64,000 nucleotides of DNA from Plectrocnemia conspersa (Eukaryota > Arthropoda > Insecta > Trichoptera > Polycentropodidae). The notes beneath the pieces were generated by a model. It saw only the letters and a program-made list of their open reading frames with translations, ran no database searches and was not told where the DNA came from. Location of the stretch: assembly GCA_009617715.1 (NCBI GenBank), contig VTFK01000362.1, positions 1 to 64,000 of the forward strand, read 5' to 3'. The position numbers were made by a program, and so were the translations under genes. Below are positions 21,001 to 31,157 of the stretch, piece after piece; position 1 is the first letter of the stretch; each line of letters starts with the position of its first letter.

Positions 21001-23917
21001 CATTTATTGTCTGGACAAGAACTACGGAGGTCTGCTCATCATCTGGGACAGGATCTTCGGCACTTTCGCCGAAGAGAAGGAGCACGAAGAAATTATATAC
21101 GGACTAGTCTATAACCAGCCGTCATTCAACCCTTTGCACCTGCAGGTATAGCAATTATTTCGCTCGGAAGCACTCGGGTCTAGTTTAAAGTTTCAAACGA
21201 CGCAAACTCCGATTCGATTATGAAGTAGTAAGGGCCGTTATTAATTTTCAGACGTTCTATACGGTCTACGTGGCGCAAAGTTTTGCAAAATACCAAAGTT
21301 GGAAGCACAAAATAGCGGCGGTTGTGTATGGCCCCAGCTGGTCTCCTGGAAAGCCGAGATTAGGGGACGAAAAGGACAAAGTTGACGTAAGTTATGAGTG
21401 AAATATAAATATGAGTTAAATTAAATCAGTCTGACAAGGTCGACTTCAAAGATCGTTTGTTTAAAGCGTTTGAGATTAAAGACTTACTAAAAACAATGTC
21501 TAGTTATAAATGAATATTCTTACCGCTTTATAACTTAAATATGAATATATTAATATTCTTATCATTTTAGGGAAGAATCAGGAATTTATAAATAGTAGAT
21601 AACAAAAAATATATGGACATAATGATATATTATTATTTTATTACGGTTTTGACCAACGGTGAACAGGTATATTACGCCCAATTAAGCCATATGCGCAATC
21701 CAACTCCCACTCTTATTTACGCTAAATGTGTATTTTTATAGCTTGGCAATCTTATACTAAGTGTATTTGTGGAAATATGTTATGAACATTTTATTAAATA
21801 TATTTTGTTTATCAATACTCTATTTGCATTAACACAGTCAGTTCGAGAGCTATAAATTTCATTTTAAGTTTGGGTATACGCCCCTACTATTAGCTCTAAA
21901 GTGCACGATACATATATACTTATCATTACTCAGATTTATTTTTTGAACACATTCATATAAAAAAAATCTATAAATAAATAAAGTACATTTCGTATCGTGT
22001 GCTTTAGAGGTAATAATAGGTGCGTGAACACAAACTTTCCATCTGTTTGTTAATTATGAATAATGATGAAATGAAGAGCTCTCGTACTGACTGTGTTAAC
22101 GCAAATATAGTATAGATAAACGAAATATGTATTATCAATATATTGACCACAATGTTCGAACGTAAGCTGCTTCGCTTTAATGAGGGTCTTGTAATAATAT
22201 TTTATTTACATTTCTGAAAGTCTGTGTCAATTTATATTTTTAGGTATATTATGTAAGATTCCCTATTTTATTAGGGGGGTAAAAAAAAACAAATGGATCA
22301 AATAATTGTATATTAGTATACAAATTTTAATATTAAAATAAAAAGTCACTCAAAGCAAAAGGTATATTAAATGTAACTGATCCTTAAAGCATAGATAGTG
22401 TTAAGAACTGATATAGAATTGGGATATAATCCTATGTTTCAGTTAATGTATTATTCTATAATAATATTGTGAATGGAAGGTTTTTGCCAACGTATCCTTG
22501 GAGATTTCGAACCTAAATATAGATAATATACGTAAAAACCTAAGTATAAGTAATAGTATAATTGTGTAATTAAGGAAATTGTCTATACAATATACTTAGG
22601 TTATACCTGTAAATAATATGATAAATAAAAAAGTATCTAAGCTATTTATTAACTGCAGTACACATATTAAATTGATATTAAATTCAGACCAATATATGGT
22701 AGTGAAGAAAATATTTTTCAGACCATAATTGAATGGAAAATTATTTATGCTACAATTTTTTTTTAATATTTAAGATTTTATAAATAATATTCAAGCATTT
22801 TGAGATGTAGTCTATTTATAGCATAGCTTTTCATTGGCTGTTAATGTACGTGTAAATTTGAACTCGCAAATCATTGAATTGAAAATCTCTTTTGAATTGT
22901 TTATTCTGTGTAATGAAATACGAGCAGAACGGAATATATACATATTGTATTATTAAATTTCCGCTTTTCTTATATAACATACTCAGACGAAAACGAGTTT
23001 CCACTTGAAAGAACACTATTCTAACCACTGAACATTTGCAATGTAAAATGCAAGAGAGGTTCGAGTTTTAAAGGCAAAAGTTTTTCACAATGTATTCAAT
23101 TTGTTGAGTTTGATGCAAAAATATTCGATCTAAGCTAATTTTGATGTACATATATTTTTGGTAAATTGGTTATTAATATTCAGCGCACATTAGATTATTT
23201 TTATTGCGCATTCATGATTAGGTTTTTGCACACAAAACACTATTGACATTCTTAACGCGATAAACAAAAATATATTATACATTAACGTAAGACCATAAAA
23301 ACACTTATCTGTTTTTTTTCTTTATTCTCAATTGTCCTTGAGTTGGATATGTGTTTTTTTTTAAAGATATGTTTTATTACTGTATTTAATTATAGTAAAA
23401 TCGTGTAACTATTATGCTGATTATATTAGAAAAACTTATTTTAAGAATTTTTATTTATATTTTTACAGATAAAAAAAAGAGAGAAATACAACGTTGTTTT
23501 ACCTATTTGGTGCAATCTATATCTTCTACTACATTTCTGCGTCATAGTCTATGGATTTCAAGAGTTGGCAATCAGACATATGGTGTGTTCCTATTTTTTT
23601 TAATTATATATTAAACTGTTAGTAATTCATATTTTTTTGTTATTCAGGGAATGTCTCCAATCTCAGTGTCTTGTTTCGTCCTTTATATTCTGGCTTCATT
23701 AACTACTTTTGGAATGATGTTTGACAGACACCCTGGAGCTATAATGTTCGAGTTGATCAGATGTGTCATCTTCGTCTTTGTAAGCCGAGGATATCCTGCA
23801 GATGGTCCTGATAAGACGATCATGCTAGCCATACAGTTGTTCTATGTAACTTCAGCCATATGGTGGTGTTTAGGTGGCTTTAAAATTATGAAGATCAGAG
23901 AAAGAAAGATTGACTGA
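8817..23917 (+). CDS. AGMO: Alkylglycerol monooxygenase (AGMO/TMEM195), nine exons
   Basis: Joined exons: 8817-9017, 13866-13993, 19073-19224, 20138-20241, 20309-20471, 20994-21145, 21252-21386, 23469-23582, 23648-23917. These total 1419 bases and encode 472 residues plus TGA, close to the usual length of about 445. Every intron is GT-AG and all phases agree. The family is a tetrahydrobiopterin-dependent, di-iron membrane enzyme of the fatty acid hydroxylase superfamily. It cleaves ether lipids (alkylglycerols) at the ER. The eight-histidine box residues are visible: HRASH with H156 and H160, followed by E161; HQVHH with H169, H172, H173; and HRVHH with H245, H248, H249. They show a constant offset of 24 from the human ligands as I recall them. 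Hydrophobic membrane segments flank this core (about 68-84, 140-154, 195-210, 365-384, 395-417). The start ATG at 8817 has the insect-like context CAACATG. The DNA reads as an intact gene. Splice sites are inferred by reading, not from transcripts. Confidence 0.92.
10133..10705. repeat. Degenerate interleaved direct repeats in intron 1
   Basis: The block AAGCTTTTAAGCAATCTTCC with ATACTTTATACGCTGATTC at about 10258-10345 recurs at about 10582-10665. A second block, GAATTTTGCGAAAAAATYCAA with ATTGTCGTCTTCA, appears near 10133-10222 and 10388-10475. The spacings differ (about 320 and 255 bp), which suggests nested duplication inside an old element. An hAT-like terminus, GGATTGCAATAATACCGG, lies just upstream at about 9943. 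The minus-strand frame at 10280-10510 runs through it but matches nothing I know. Confidence 0.5.
11153..11330 (+). mobile_element. One-ended copy of the 21807 MITE family
   Basis: ATATTTGCGTTAACACAGTC at about 11166, followed by GAGAGCTATCCATTTCA, AACAGATGG and AGTACACGATACG, matches the arms of the 21807-22121 element block for block. The opposite inverted end (GACTGTGTTAACGC) is not found downstream, so this copy is truncated. The 3' boundary is approximate. Confidence 0.65.
12015..12290 (-). repeat. tRNA-derived SINE copy in intron 1
   Basis: Read on the minus strand: GGAATAGCGTAGTC, then the B-box GGGTTCGAGTC (about 12247-12257), then CTGCAGCAGACTTTATTATT and GCGCTATTATC. The copy finishes with CGCATTGGGCTTACGCC and AGGTTACTACGGAAGA at 12020-12060. 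The same head and same tail appear on the plus strand at 47208-47411. Confidence 0.7.
12780..12890. other. Less AT-rich island in intron 1
   Basis: The segment around GATGCGGACGCCGACCGG, CGTCCTTCCGTCAC and ACGCGTGCGTGTTGCTAGCG stands out against the AT-rich intron. No open frame with splice sites fits it. It could be an intronic regulatory element or a repeat fragment; I cannot tell which. Confidence 0.3.
13430..13512 (-). repeat. SINE head fragment
   Basis: On the minus strand the segment reads AGTGGTATACGTCGCGGAC then the B-box GGTTCAAATCCC, followed by GAGATCTGAATTAGT. The same arrangement occurs at 18405-18480, so this is a second tRNA-headed subfamily. The tail is not recognisable beyond about 13380. 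Confidence 0.6.
13866..13993 (+). CDS. AGMO: AGMO exon 2 (codons 68-110)
   Basis: The acceptor TTTTCAG|GCATGG and donor GGCAG|GTCAGT bound 128 bases that end with two bases of codon 110 (Arg). The exon encodes the first membrane helix ([17 protein letters not shown]) and the [11 protein letters not shown] stretch typical of AGMO and related proteins. Confidence 0.92.
16720..17230 (+). repeat. Direct repeat pair in intron 2
   Basis: The block GCTACACATTTTCTATTTCA with TTTATTTTATAAA and TTAGCACA occurs at about 16790-16905 and again at about 17133-17228, a spacing near 345 bp. Between the copies is a less AT-rich segment (GTCTTGGAGTGTCGAGTTG). Confidence 0.6.
17496..17712 (+). repeat. Tandem duplication of about 125 bp
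   Basis: AAATATATTTATAAAATCAT, then AAAAAATGTTTGGCATTCTTAG and TACTGCCTAATTTCGC at 17500-17585, is repeated with changes at 17630-17712 (ATGCTTGGTATTTTTAGC, ACCGCCTAATTTCACG). TTAACATGTTGATTGCCG at 17306, just upstream, resembles a TTAA-flanked terminus. I could not find its partner. Confidence 0.6.
18061..18480 (-). repeat. tRNA-derived SINE copy in intron 2
   Basis: Minus strand: GAGTGGTATAAGTCTCTGGC, the B-box GGTTCAAATCCC (about 18418-18429), then GATCAGAATTAGTG. The tail region shares the ACTATGATTACAG and AATCAATACATGTC blocks with 2690-2710 and ends in GCATTGGGTTAAA at about 18075. Length and boundaries are approximate, and it may be two overlapping copies. Confidence 0.55.
19073..19224 (+). 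CDS. AGMO: AGMO exon 3 (codons 110-161)
   Basis: Acceptor CTTTCAG|GGTAGC and donor CACG|GTAAGA; it begins in the third base of Arg110 and ends in the first base of Glu161. It encodes a membrane helix and the first catalytic box, WVHRASH, giving metal ligands H156 and H160. Confidence 0.93.
19281..20060 (+). pseudogene. Decayed hAT transposon in AGMO intron 3
   Basis: GGCCCGCGGGCCGCATGCGG at 19285-19304 is the characteristic subterminal sequence of Charlie-like hAT elements. At about 19845-20000 the plus strand reads [20 protein letters not shown], then KQSKS, and after stops and a shift VAEIICPK. That order matches the N-terminal part of hAT transposases of the ZBED/GTF2IRD2-related type. 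Several stops and frameshifts make it a pseudogene. It fills most of the 913-bp intron and runs close to the exon 4 acceptor. Confidence 0.65.
20138..20241 (+). CDS. AGMO: AGMO exon 4 (codons 161-195)
   Basis: Acceptor CTTCCGCAG|AAGTTC and donor TTT|GTAAGT. It encodes the second box, [20 protein letters not shown], the most conserved stretch of the family, with ligands H169, H172 and H173. The junction codon makes Glu161 directly after H160, as in known AGMO enzymes. Confidence 0.94.
20309..20471 (+). CDS. AGMO: AGMO exon 5 (codons 196-250)
   Basis: The upstream intron is only 67 bases. Acceptor TATTCAG|ATCTTC and donor CATG|GTGAGT. It encodes a hydrophobic helix ([16 protein letters not shown]), the [19 protein letters not shown] stretch and the third histidine box, HHRVHH, with H245, H248 and H249. 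Confidence 0.94.
20472..20993 (+). other. AGMO intron 5 with LINE fragment
   Basis: A 522-bp phase-1 intron. Apart from the reverse transcriptase fragment at 20624-20715 it is AT-rich and featureless. Confidence 0.75.
20624..20715 (+). pseudogene. Jockey-type reverse transcriptase fragment
   Basis: The plus strand reads [20 protein letters not shown], then ICKIYEY and a stop. The block [12 protein letters not shown] is the catalytic motif A of Jockey-type LINE reverse transcriptases. The fragment is only about 30 codons and truncated at both sides. Similar fragments occur on the minus strand at 38165-38700 and 57911-57960. Confidence 0.85.
20994..21145 (+). CDS. AGMO: AGMO exon 6 (codons 250-300)
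   Basis: Acceptor TTACACAG|GTTGCA and donor CTGCAG|GTATAG. The translation [20 protein letters not shown] then IFGTFAEE is the strongly conserved signature that follows the last histidine box in AGMO and sterol-desaturase-like proteins. The 106-bp intron after it holds nothing. Confidence 0.93.
21252..21386 (+). CDS. AGMO: AGMO exon 7 (codons 301-345)
   Basis: Acceptor ATTTTCAG|ACGTTC and donor GTTGAC|GTAAGT, 45 codons in phase 0. It encodes the [14 protein letters not shown] motif, a family marker in the linker before the C-terminal membrane helices. Confidence 0.93.
21387..23468 (+). other. AGMO intron 7 (2.1 kb) with MITE
   Basis: A phase-0 intron. It contains the MITE at 21807-22121; the rest is AT-rich. 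The minus-strand frame at 22831-23028 has no recognised motif. Confidence 0.75.
21807..22121. mobile_element. MITE with long terminal inverted repeats
   Basis: The left end is GTTTATCAATACTCTATTTG then CATTAACACAGTCAGT. The right end on the minus strand is GTTTATCTATACTATATTTG then CGTTAACACAGTCAGT. Similarity continues inward through GAGAGCT and CTCTAAAG(T/C)(G/A)CACGATAC, so the arms are about 100 bp or more. A truncated relative is at 11153-11330. The superfamily is unassigned because no clear target duplication is visible. Confidence 0.75.
23469..23582 (+). CDS. AGMO: AGMO exon 8 (codons 346-383)
   Basis: Acceptor TTTTTACAG|ATAAAA and donor CATATG|GTGTGT, 38 codons in phase 0. The frame reads [20 protein letters not shown] then VYGFQEL, matching the C-terminal helix of AGMO proteins. 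A longer open frame in another register (23414-23614) is only a shadow. Confidence 0.9.
23648..23917 (+). CDS. AGMO: AGMO exon 9 (codons 384-472 and stop)
   Basis: Acceptor TTATTCAG|GGAATG after a 65-bp intron. It encodes two or three further membrane helices ([18 protein letters not shown] with [34 protein letters not shown]). It ends RERKID and TGA at 23915-23917. The DRHPGA.MFE.IRC pattern is characteristic of the family C-terminus. Confidence 0.93.
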   Translation, partial: GMSPISVSCFVLYILASLTTFGMMFDRHPGAIMFELIRCVIFVFVSRGYPADGPDKTIMLAIQLFYVTSAIWWCLGGFKIMKIRERKID

Positions 23918-23949
23918 TTTTAATTGTTTGGAAAAAAGAGTCAATTTAA

Positions 23950-24244
23950 AATAAAATTACTATTGTTAAATATTTTTAAACTATTAGAAATTCAATGGCA
24001 TAGTTGTATTGTTAGCTTTTAGCTACGTGATATGTATATAGATTAATACTGACTCATAAACGTAGTGCCTTATTTTTTAAATTAATAATATTTGAGACTG
24101 ATTTCTAATTATTATATAGATCAAAATTTTATATTGTAGTATTATTATAGAATTCGTAGCATATTTTTATGTTATATATTAAAAACATATGGTAAATTTT
24201 GGGTTAGATTACTATGTAATGTATTTGGAACTAAATCAAATAAA
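23950..24244 (+). terminator. AGMO: AGMO 3' UTR with polyadenylation signals
   Basis: AATAAA occurs at 23950-23955, 33 bases past the stop, and again at 24239-24244 within TCAAATAAAAAATGAG. Either could direct 3' end formation. The second, followed by a GTTCTTTATTTT-type U-rich stretch, looks stronger. This is inferred from sequence only. Confidence 0.45.
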
Positions 24245-26155
24245 AAATGAGTTCTTTATTTTAATTGAAAAGTATTGTTATTCATATAATATAAACCAGT
24301 TTATTGTATTATTATTTAATTAATGATTTATTATACACTTTAAAAAATAAAACATGATACATTATTATGAATAATAAAAATGTGAAATTTTCTTACTTGT
24401 ATTTTTATAAAATATAGTAAAAGGTATATTAGTTACGTTATAGTTGCGACAGGATATACTACAGCTCCTTATTAATTCACGTCTAAATCTCGAGTAACAA
24501 AGGAGTCTAATTATGTGGAAGCTTGAAATTTCACTGTTAAACGAGATGATAATAAAGTTTAGACCCATACCTTATAAATTAAAGTAATAATATTAATAAT
24601 TTATAATAAAAAATAATTAATATGTAACCCTTATAAATAATTCATATTCTAAATTAATTGAAAGCATACGAAATAACTAACGACTTTTAATAAAACACTA
24701 ATTTGATTACTATGTTATGTGTCTGAGATACGTGAGAAATAATCGTAAACGACAACCTTCGCCTTAACACAGTTTAATTAAAAGGCTCTTTCGATGATGA
24801 AGGATTGTAATTTCAAACTTTTGTAATGTGTGTATTAAAGATTGAAATATTATTGTTGTTGAAAATATGCTTATGATATATAAAAAAAATATTGTATAGA
24901 TACAATGTTGAAAATATATACGAATTATATAAATGGATGTTTCTAGGAAAACTTCTAGCATTTCAATGGTGAGCCGGTTAAGTAGGGCACGAGATAAATA
25001 ATCTCGTCGTTCTATATTTAGTGGAATAACGTGCTTAAGATCGGTCAATGGAAATGATAATTATTTGAAGGATTTCTATGGCGAGGTAAATTGATCAAAC
25101 AAACTCAAAATAACTGAAGCTCGAAATGAAATAATGGAAGCAAACAATCTTATCTTGATAGTTTTTATTAATGGTATATCATCTTATATAATGTGTAAAA
25201 GCGTTTATAGTTTATTAAATTTGCAAAAATATAAAAACAGTTGATGTAACTTTATCATACAATGAAACACTTTTTGTGTTAGTAGTCCCGACGCCACTCG
25301 AATGAGTTAATGTGTAAGGTCCGATTTTTTAGAAACCTTTTATATGTGTCCTGATAGCAGCTTTTACAAAGGCTGAACGGGTTTATTTTTAGTAATTAGT
25401 TCACGTGGACAATCCCCGCCTTCTAATATACGCACATGCCATTCAGCCCAAGTTTATTTCTACCGGGTGGTAAACAATACATTATTTTTTTATTTATTGA
25501 ATGCGTTTCAAGCATGAAAATACTAGATAACTACTATCATAAAATTATACGTTATTACAAACAAATATTATTTTGACCATCGTGACGCATTGGGGTAACC
25601 TGTAATATTACGATAATCTTAATTTAATCTAAATAAATAAATAAATGATGATGATAATATTTGTATTTTACAACAATAATAAATTTACACAAATTATAAT
25701 GATTTAAATTAATTATTGCAACAAAAACGTTTTACTTCCATATTACTACACCCAAGAGGCAGACGTAAGCAATGACTAGAAAATACGAAAAGCATAAACA
25801 TAAATCACTGTAACCAAAACTTCATAACCGTTTGAGGGTCGCCCGGTAGACAAATTTAAACTTTGTTAAAAGGGAGCGAAATTTAGAGAGTCAGAGTTTG
25901 ACAATATAGCTTTAGCTTTTTAAATAATTGTATATTAAAAATTTTCCTCATTTGTGAGAGTCAAAAAAAATCGATCCAATCTGAAAAAATACAATTTTTG
26001 TATATTTTACGAACTTCATACTTTAATTTAACCTCTTAAAGATAAATCAATTCGATTCTTAAAGATTAAATCATGCAATATAAATCATAATTTTTATTAT
26101 TTAATTTTATTCTTATTATTATTAAAAAAACACTATTATTATATATTTGAAAATC
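24245..26155. other. Intergenic, mostly AT-rich
   Basis: No supported gene. The 25270-25480 segment is less AT-rich (GTGGACAATCCCCGCCTTC) and looks like a repeat or regulatory fragment. GACGCATTGGGGTAACCTG at 25582 resembles the 3' tail of the SINE family (12040, 47375). The frame at 24764-25048 on the minus strand has no motif. Confidence 0.5.
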
Positions 26156-26159
26156 TCAC

Positions 26160-26260
26160 TTTGCAGTTTCACTTCAAGGCGTAAACATATTTCATTGGGT
26201 GAATTATCAAACGATGCAATTGGCCAACCAACATCCGAATATGTGATTCACAGAGCTGTC
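26160..26260. repeat. Dispersed repeat shared with 46645-46735
   Basis: GGCGTAAACATATTTCATTG with CGATGCAATTGGCCAACCAA and CATCCG recurs, with substitutions, at 46650-46720 in the same orientation. The class is unknown. Confidence 0.65.
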
Positions 26261-29200
26261 TCGAATCAAGAGTAGGAACGATGCGATACTTTTTCACATT
26301 ATCAGAAGATAAAATGATTAGATTCAAGGCGAGAAACAATTTGAGATGAGCTTAGACAGACAGACGACACTTGAGGCAAGCCAAGAAAGATCAGAATTGA
26401 CAAGTGAATCTAGAGAACATCACGATGACAATTTACGGAATACAATTTTTTTACGATGGTTAATTGTACAAAATAAAAATAAAACATTACCACCTTTACG
26501 GCCCCTTTTTTGTTTGCAAAATAACACCTCTTCGGCTTTAAAACACAAAAATTAGAGAATAATTAATCATTTCCTATTATTTTAAGATACAGGTTCAGCT
26601 CTCCGACTTATTTTTTCAATAGTAAGTGAGTACAGCAACTTACTATGTTCCATAGTAAGTAAAGTAATACTTATTCTCTAATTGGCGAACCGTGTATTTA
26701 TATTTTTGTACTAAATTAGCATATAAGATTAAGTGAAAATTAATATAAATATTTTTGGTTAAAATATATTGCTTTTAAAATAACAGAAAATCGTTTAATT
26801 GAATATCTAATAATATTCATTATCTTTACCATTAAAACCGTAATATTATAATAAAATAACAAAAAATATTTTCTGCTAGTAATAGCGAAAAAGTTGTTAG
26901 CGTATTTATTTTTATAGAAGACATTTAGTGATAAATTTTTATTATTGTGTAATAATTCATGAATGACATTCAATTTGTTTAATTAAAATATAAATACGTG
27001 AATATTCTTGTAACCTTGTAAGCGTCTGTAGAATCCACTCGTCTCCAAATCATCAGATTCGGATGTCGTAGCTGGACCATGTTGAAGTGAAGAGGGAAGC
27101 GGCTGATGTTTAGTGTTTTTTAGTAAAGATGCGCGCAGTATACTGTATACAATACTTGATACGACCGGCGAATCTATGACACAGAAACGTCTTAAAATGA
27201 CATATTTTTGAGTCCATAAGATAAAGCGAATAATACTTATTAAATATATTTGATATGCATTATAAAAATCGTAACGTAACGTAAAAATTTTTTTCGCATT
27301 TTTTAATATTTGACGCCAATCTTTATTTATACTACTAAATGTTATGTTTGATATTTTTTAAACACACTGTGCATACAGTGTATTAGTATGATTCTAAACA
27401 CACCAGACAGAAACAATCCATCATTGTCACTCTCGTTTTTATTTTGAACCCTTATTTATTTTAACCATCTCCATTTGATTTTTTTATGAACATTTATACT
27501 ACCGCGCACATTAATAATAATTTAAACAATTTGAAATGCATATTTTTTGTAACGATTTTACCATGCGCAAAAAAATAATATATAAAAATAAATGTTTTAT
27601 CAATAAAATTGCTATTAAAGCATAAAAAGACCAGATCGATTTAAGCATCTATAAAAATCTGCATTAGCGTTAAATGGGACACCACCGTGAGAAACATTTT
27701 AACAGCTTAAGTAGAGAAGTACGCGCCATAACTTATAAATAATTAAAAATATCCATCGCTTTGAGAAGAGAACGAGTATATTTATAATTCACATATATTA
27801 AATATAATTCACTCTCTGTTTCCGTCGTACTATTTACTAAAAAATATAGTATTAGTTATATTATTAATTCCAAATGTATTTATTTATTTAATTATTTTAA
27901 TTTTAAATATTAAAAAGTCATACTATTGAGAATGTGTTGGTATGTTATTAAACTTTTCTGCCCATTTGTATGCATCAAGCTTTGTCTTAAACTTGCAACC
28001 TATTTCTGCTCTACTATATTATTTTGTAGGTGTGTCTTGTGTAGCATAATGAAACTCATATCTCACCTAAAGCACTATGATTCCATACTTTATGTGTTAA
28101 TATTTATAATAATAATGTTTATGTAATATACAAATAATACTTCTAAAGATATGAAAGCTTATGTATAGCATTAAATAATATATCATATCAAATATTTTTT
28201 TTTTTATGTATTATATAAACATCACGTATGCGACTCTTCTTATTCAAATTATCCGTACAGCGTAAATTCGGATTACGGGAACGTAAAAAAACACGTACAG
28301 ACAAAAACCGAATTAAGGGTTGACAAGCACATGAGTTATAATTCATAATATATAACCATAAAAAATTCTGCGTTCTTGGTAATAAAAATTATGAGATGAT
28401 TTATGGAGTCAAGTTTCGGCACGCTTCGGTCATAACTGAAGATAGTAAATTTCGGACCTTTGGTGAATAAATTTGAGGTGTACATTTTCTAGGGGGTGTT
28501 TAACAATTGCGTCACGCGCGAGAAAGCCGACACGGGGTCACTTGATTTTTTTATTATGTAAGTGTCGTTAGATATCAAATTGGGCCGAAAAATATTATCT
28601 CGAGAATTTTTTGAGCGGAAACATTTTCGCTCATATTATACATAAGTAAATATAATAAATCATATTGAAAAAATATAATTTGCTTTGGGTTTGATCCCTA
28701 GCGACACATATTTCTCTACAGACTCCAAGACAAGAGGAACAATCAAATTCAAATCATAAAGTATCATTCCTCAAGGGTCCGCATCGACCCTTAAGGGTTT
28801 GAGGGTCAATGATATTTGTGATTTCACTATTTGAGTTGGTGAAATTGAATTATTTAATTGAATAGAATAAAAAAATCTCAAACAACGCTCGAGTCGAATT
28901 GCTGAGGGCGTTTTTACCTGACTGAACCCACATAGTTGTAAATTGAACTAAAAAGTTTCGAAGGTTTCGAAAATGAGCTTCAAGTCACGCTCGGCGATTG
29001 AGCTTTGCCTAAGTGAGAAGTATAAAGGAAGTAGTCTCGTTGTAAGTTTGTCAAATTGGCTTTGGTAAATGAACGTGAATGTTTTGTGAGAAGGGTCGTT
29101 TTTATCCTTTTTTTTCTGAGAATATTTATATTTCATGTTATTATTCTTATCTTGATATAGAATAAATTTTAATAAAAACCACATTTTATATTTTTTAACC

Positions 29201-30039
29201 AGTGTAAAATAAATTGCACATCAGAAATTAATTTCGTAGGAAGAGCTTTATTTTCAATTTATAAATTTATTTGAGGGTTAGTCAGTTAAATAACCAACAT
29301 ACTGAAGTGATTTTTCAGTCTGTTTTTGTAATAGGTGTTTACAAAATTAATGTCATTTTTTTTAAATAAAAATTTTTAATAATTCAAAACATAATTTCCC
29401 TCTAAATATATAATTTTTTATACCTCTCAAGCAATTTTTAATTTAATTCGCATAAAATATCTGTAGCTTTTAGTATTTAATTCATCTCTATGAACTATAG
29501 AGATAAATTTATGATTGTACGGGGTAGAAGAAGTATAACGCAAGCCGGACCAAAAGGCTCGACCCTTTAAGGTGACTGAGGCAGTATATACACCTCTCTA
29601 TAGAATTAGGGTGGTACTGTTACAAGGATGATGCAAATGCATGCAATTGCGAAGCAATGCAGGTTGCCAATGAGATCTCTTAAGGTCGACCCCACGCACG
29701 GGAGGTGGGTCCCGCTCATCCGGCCGTCAAAAGCTGGGTGCCCGCCTATAGGGTTGGACTCGTAGAGCCCAAGTACTGGTAACGGCAGTGGTGCACGCAA
29801 CGGATGCTACAGTAGTTATACTCAGTTTGTAATATACAAGATGATTCTAAATCCAATCAAGTGCGCACAATCTACTGAGAAACGAGGTACTCCAAAATTA
29901 CCATCAGTTTTAGATAAGTGTCAGTTGAGTATAAGAGGCGCAGTTTTCATTTTACAGATAACAATTGAGGCTCTTGGATATAATATAGATGATTTTATAA
30001 TAAATAAGCCATAGATCTAGCGACTCCGAACAAAAAAAA
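26261..30039. other. Intergenic with mixed-composition islands
   Basis: No gene is supported. Islands of less AT-rich sequence lie at 26990-27125, 28400-28930 and 29520-29815. On the minus strand of 27000-27125 a frame reads HQPLPSSLQHGPATTSESDD then LETSGFYRRL; it lacks good splice sites and may be a transposon relic. The rest, including 27130-28390, is AT-rich with no recognised feature. Confidence 0.4.
29520..29815. other. Markedly less AT-rich island of unknown nature
   Basis: The segment around AAGGTCGACCCCACGCACGG, CATCCGGCCGTCAAAAGCTG and GTGCCCGCCTATAGGG contrasts sharply with both flanks. A 64-codon minus-strand frame (29606-29800) crosses it, but starts without splice or promoter signals and resembles no family I recognise. 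It may be a repeat fragment or foreign-derived sequence. Confidence 0.35.
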
Positions 30040-30500
30040 CGAAAGGAACGCTGTTTAGAATTTACAAAATTTTACACACATTCACTGTAAAATTTATACA
30101 TCGCATGTAAATAAATAATGATACGTATGTAAATGTATATATTAAAAAGTTGAAATCATATAATTTTTGGGTTTAGGTTTGAACAGCAAATTGACGTTTC
30201 GCAACTGTCAAATTTTATTAAGATTTAGGAGCAGCATATAAATTCACTAGCGCCTATCAGTTAAATTATGTTTTTGCTATTAGAAATATATATCTACTAG
30301 TGAAAATATAACTTTAATGAAAAATACACATTCACTGTAAAATGTAAATAAATAATGTTAACTATGTAAATGTATATATTACCACGTATGGAAAAGTGAA
30401 AATTATATAATTTTATTCACCTGCCAGATAAATTATATTTTCACTGGTAAAAATATATATATACCAGTAAAAATTAATTCATTAAAATTACATATTTAAA
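30040..30500 (-). repeat. Second copy of the 7098-7600 repeat family
   Basis: CACCTGCCAGATAAATTATA then TTTTCACTGGTAAAAATATA is the reverse complement of 7180-7225, and TTTCGCAACTGTCAAATTTT matches 7565-7590 inverted. This copy has its own internal duplication: ACACATTCACTGTAAAAT with GTAAATAAATAATG at about 30072-30125 and again at about 30326-30360. Confidence 0.65.
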
Positions 30501-31157
30501 AAAATATATATAATATGTCGCAACGGTGGTTATTTTTTATATTTATTTGTGGCATAGAAAGGATTATATATTAGGATGCAAAAAAAATATAAAATGCTAT
30601 TTTTTTCATGAGGCCCGGAATCATTGTATTCCCAGGGTCTAGATTAGCTCTCCCAACACCTACAGTACCCTAACTGACAACAAAATTTGGTATTAAAAGT
30701 ATTGGATATAGAAAGTAACATATTTTTTAATTAAATAAAAACGTAATATTACACAATGAAATACAATAACCTAAGCACATTTTAAGGTAAGGTTTGAATA
30801 GATGGAAATTTGGAAAAAATTTGCCACATTATAAAACCAGCTATTGCTGACCCCTGTTCTGTTATTAATAACGTTTATGCTAGTTTAAGCAAAATTATGA
30901 TGTTTAAATAAGATAACCCTTTTCAACAATAACTATTAATAGCAAAATTAAATCGATACGTTAAACAAACTTTCATGTATTATATTAAATATGTACGTTT
31001 GTTTTGCCACCCCCATAGTGCCACCGCCTTGTGCCAAAGCATTTGCTGCAACACTGATTTGTTCTAGTTAAAAATTGCAGTCAATAAAAAATTATATGAA
31101 TTTATTCAATACACAGGTATTATTCGTTGAACCGTATGTATTCAGAGCTGATCCGCT

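Noticed and set aside
23414..23614. 66-codon plus-strand frame over AGMO exon 8
   Set aside because: It is in the wrong register. The conserved AGMO sequence [17 protein letters not shown] is in another frame bounded by good splice sites.
26346..26555. 69-codon plus-strand frame with a hydrophilic Glu/Ser/Arg-rich start
   Set aside because: Briefly resembles the repeat-rich N-terminus of some Helitron proteins, but no Rep or helicase motif follows and the ends are not seen.
29606..29800. 64-codon minus-strand frame as a horizontally acquired gene
   Set aside because: Short, with no recognisable family and no regulatory signals; kept only as a compositional anomaly.
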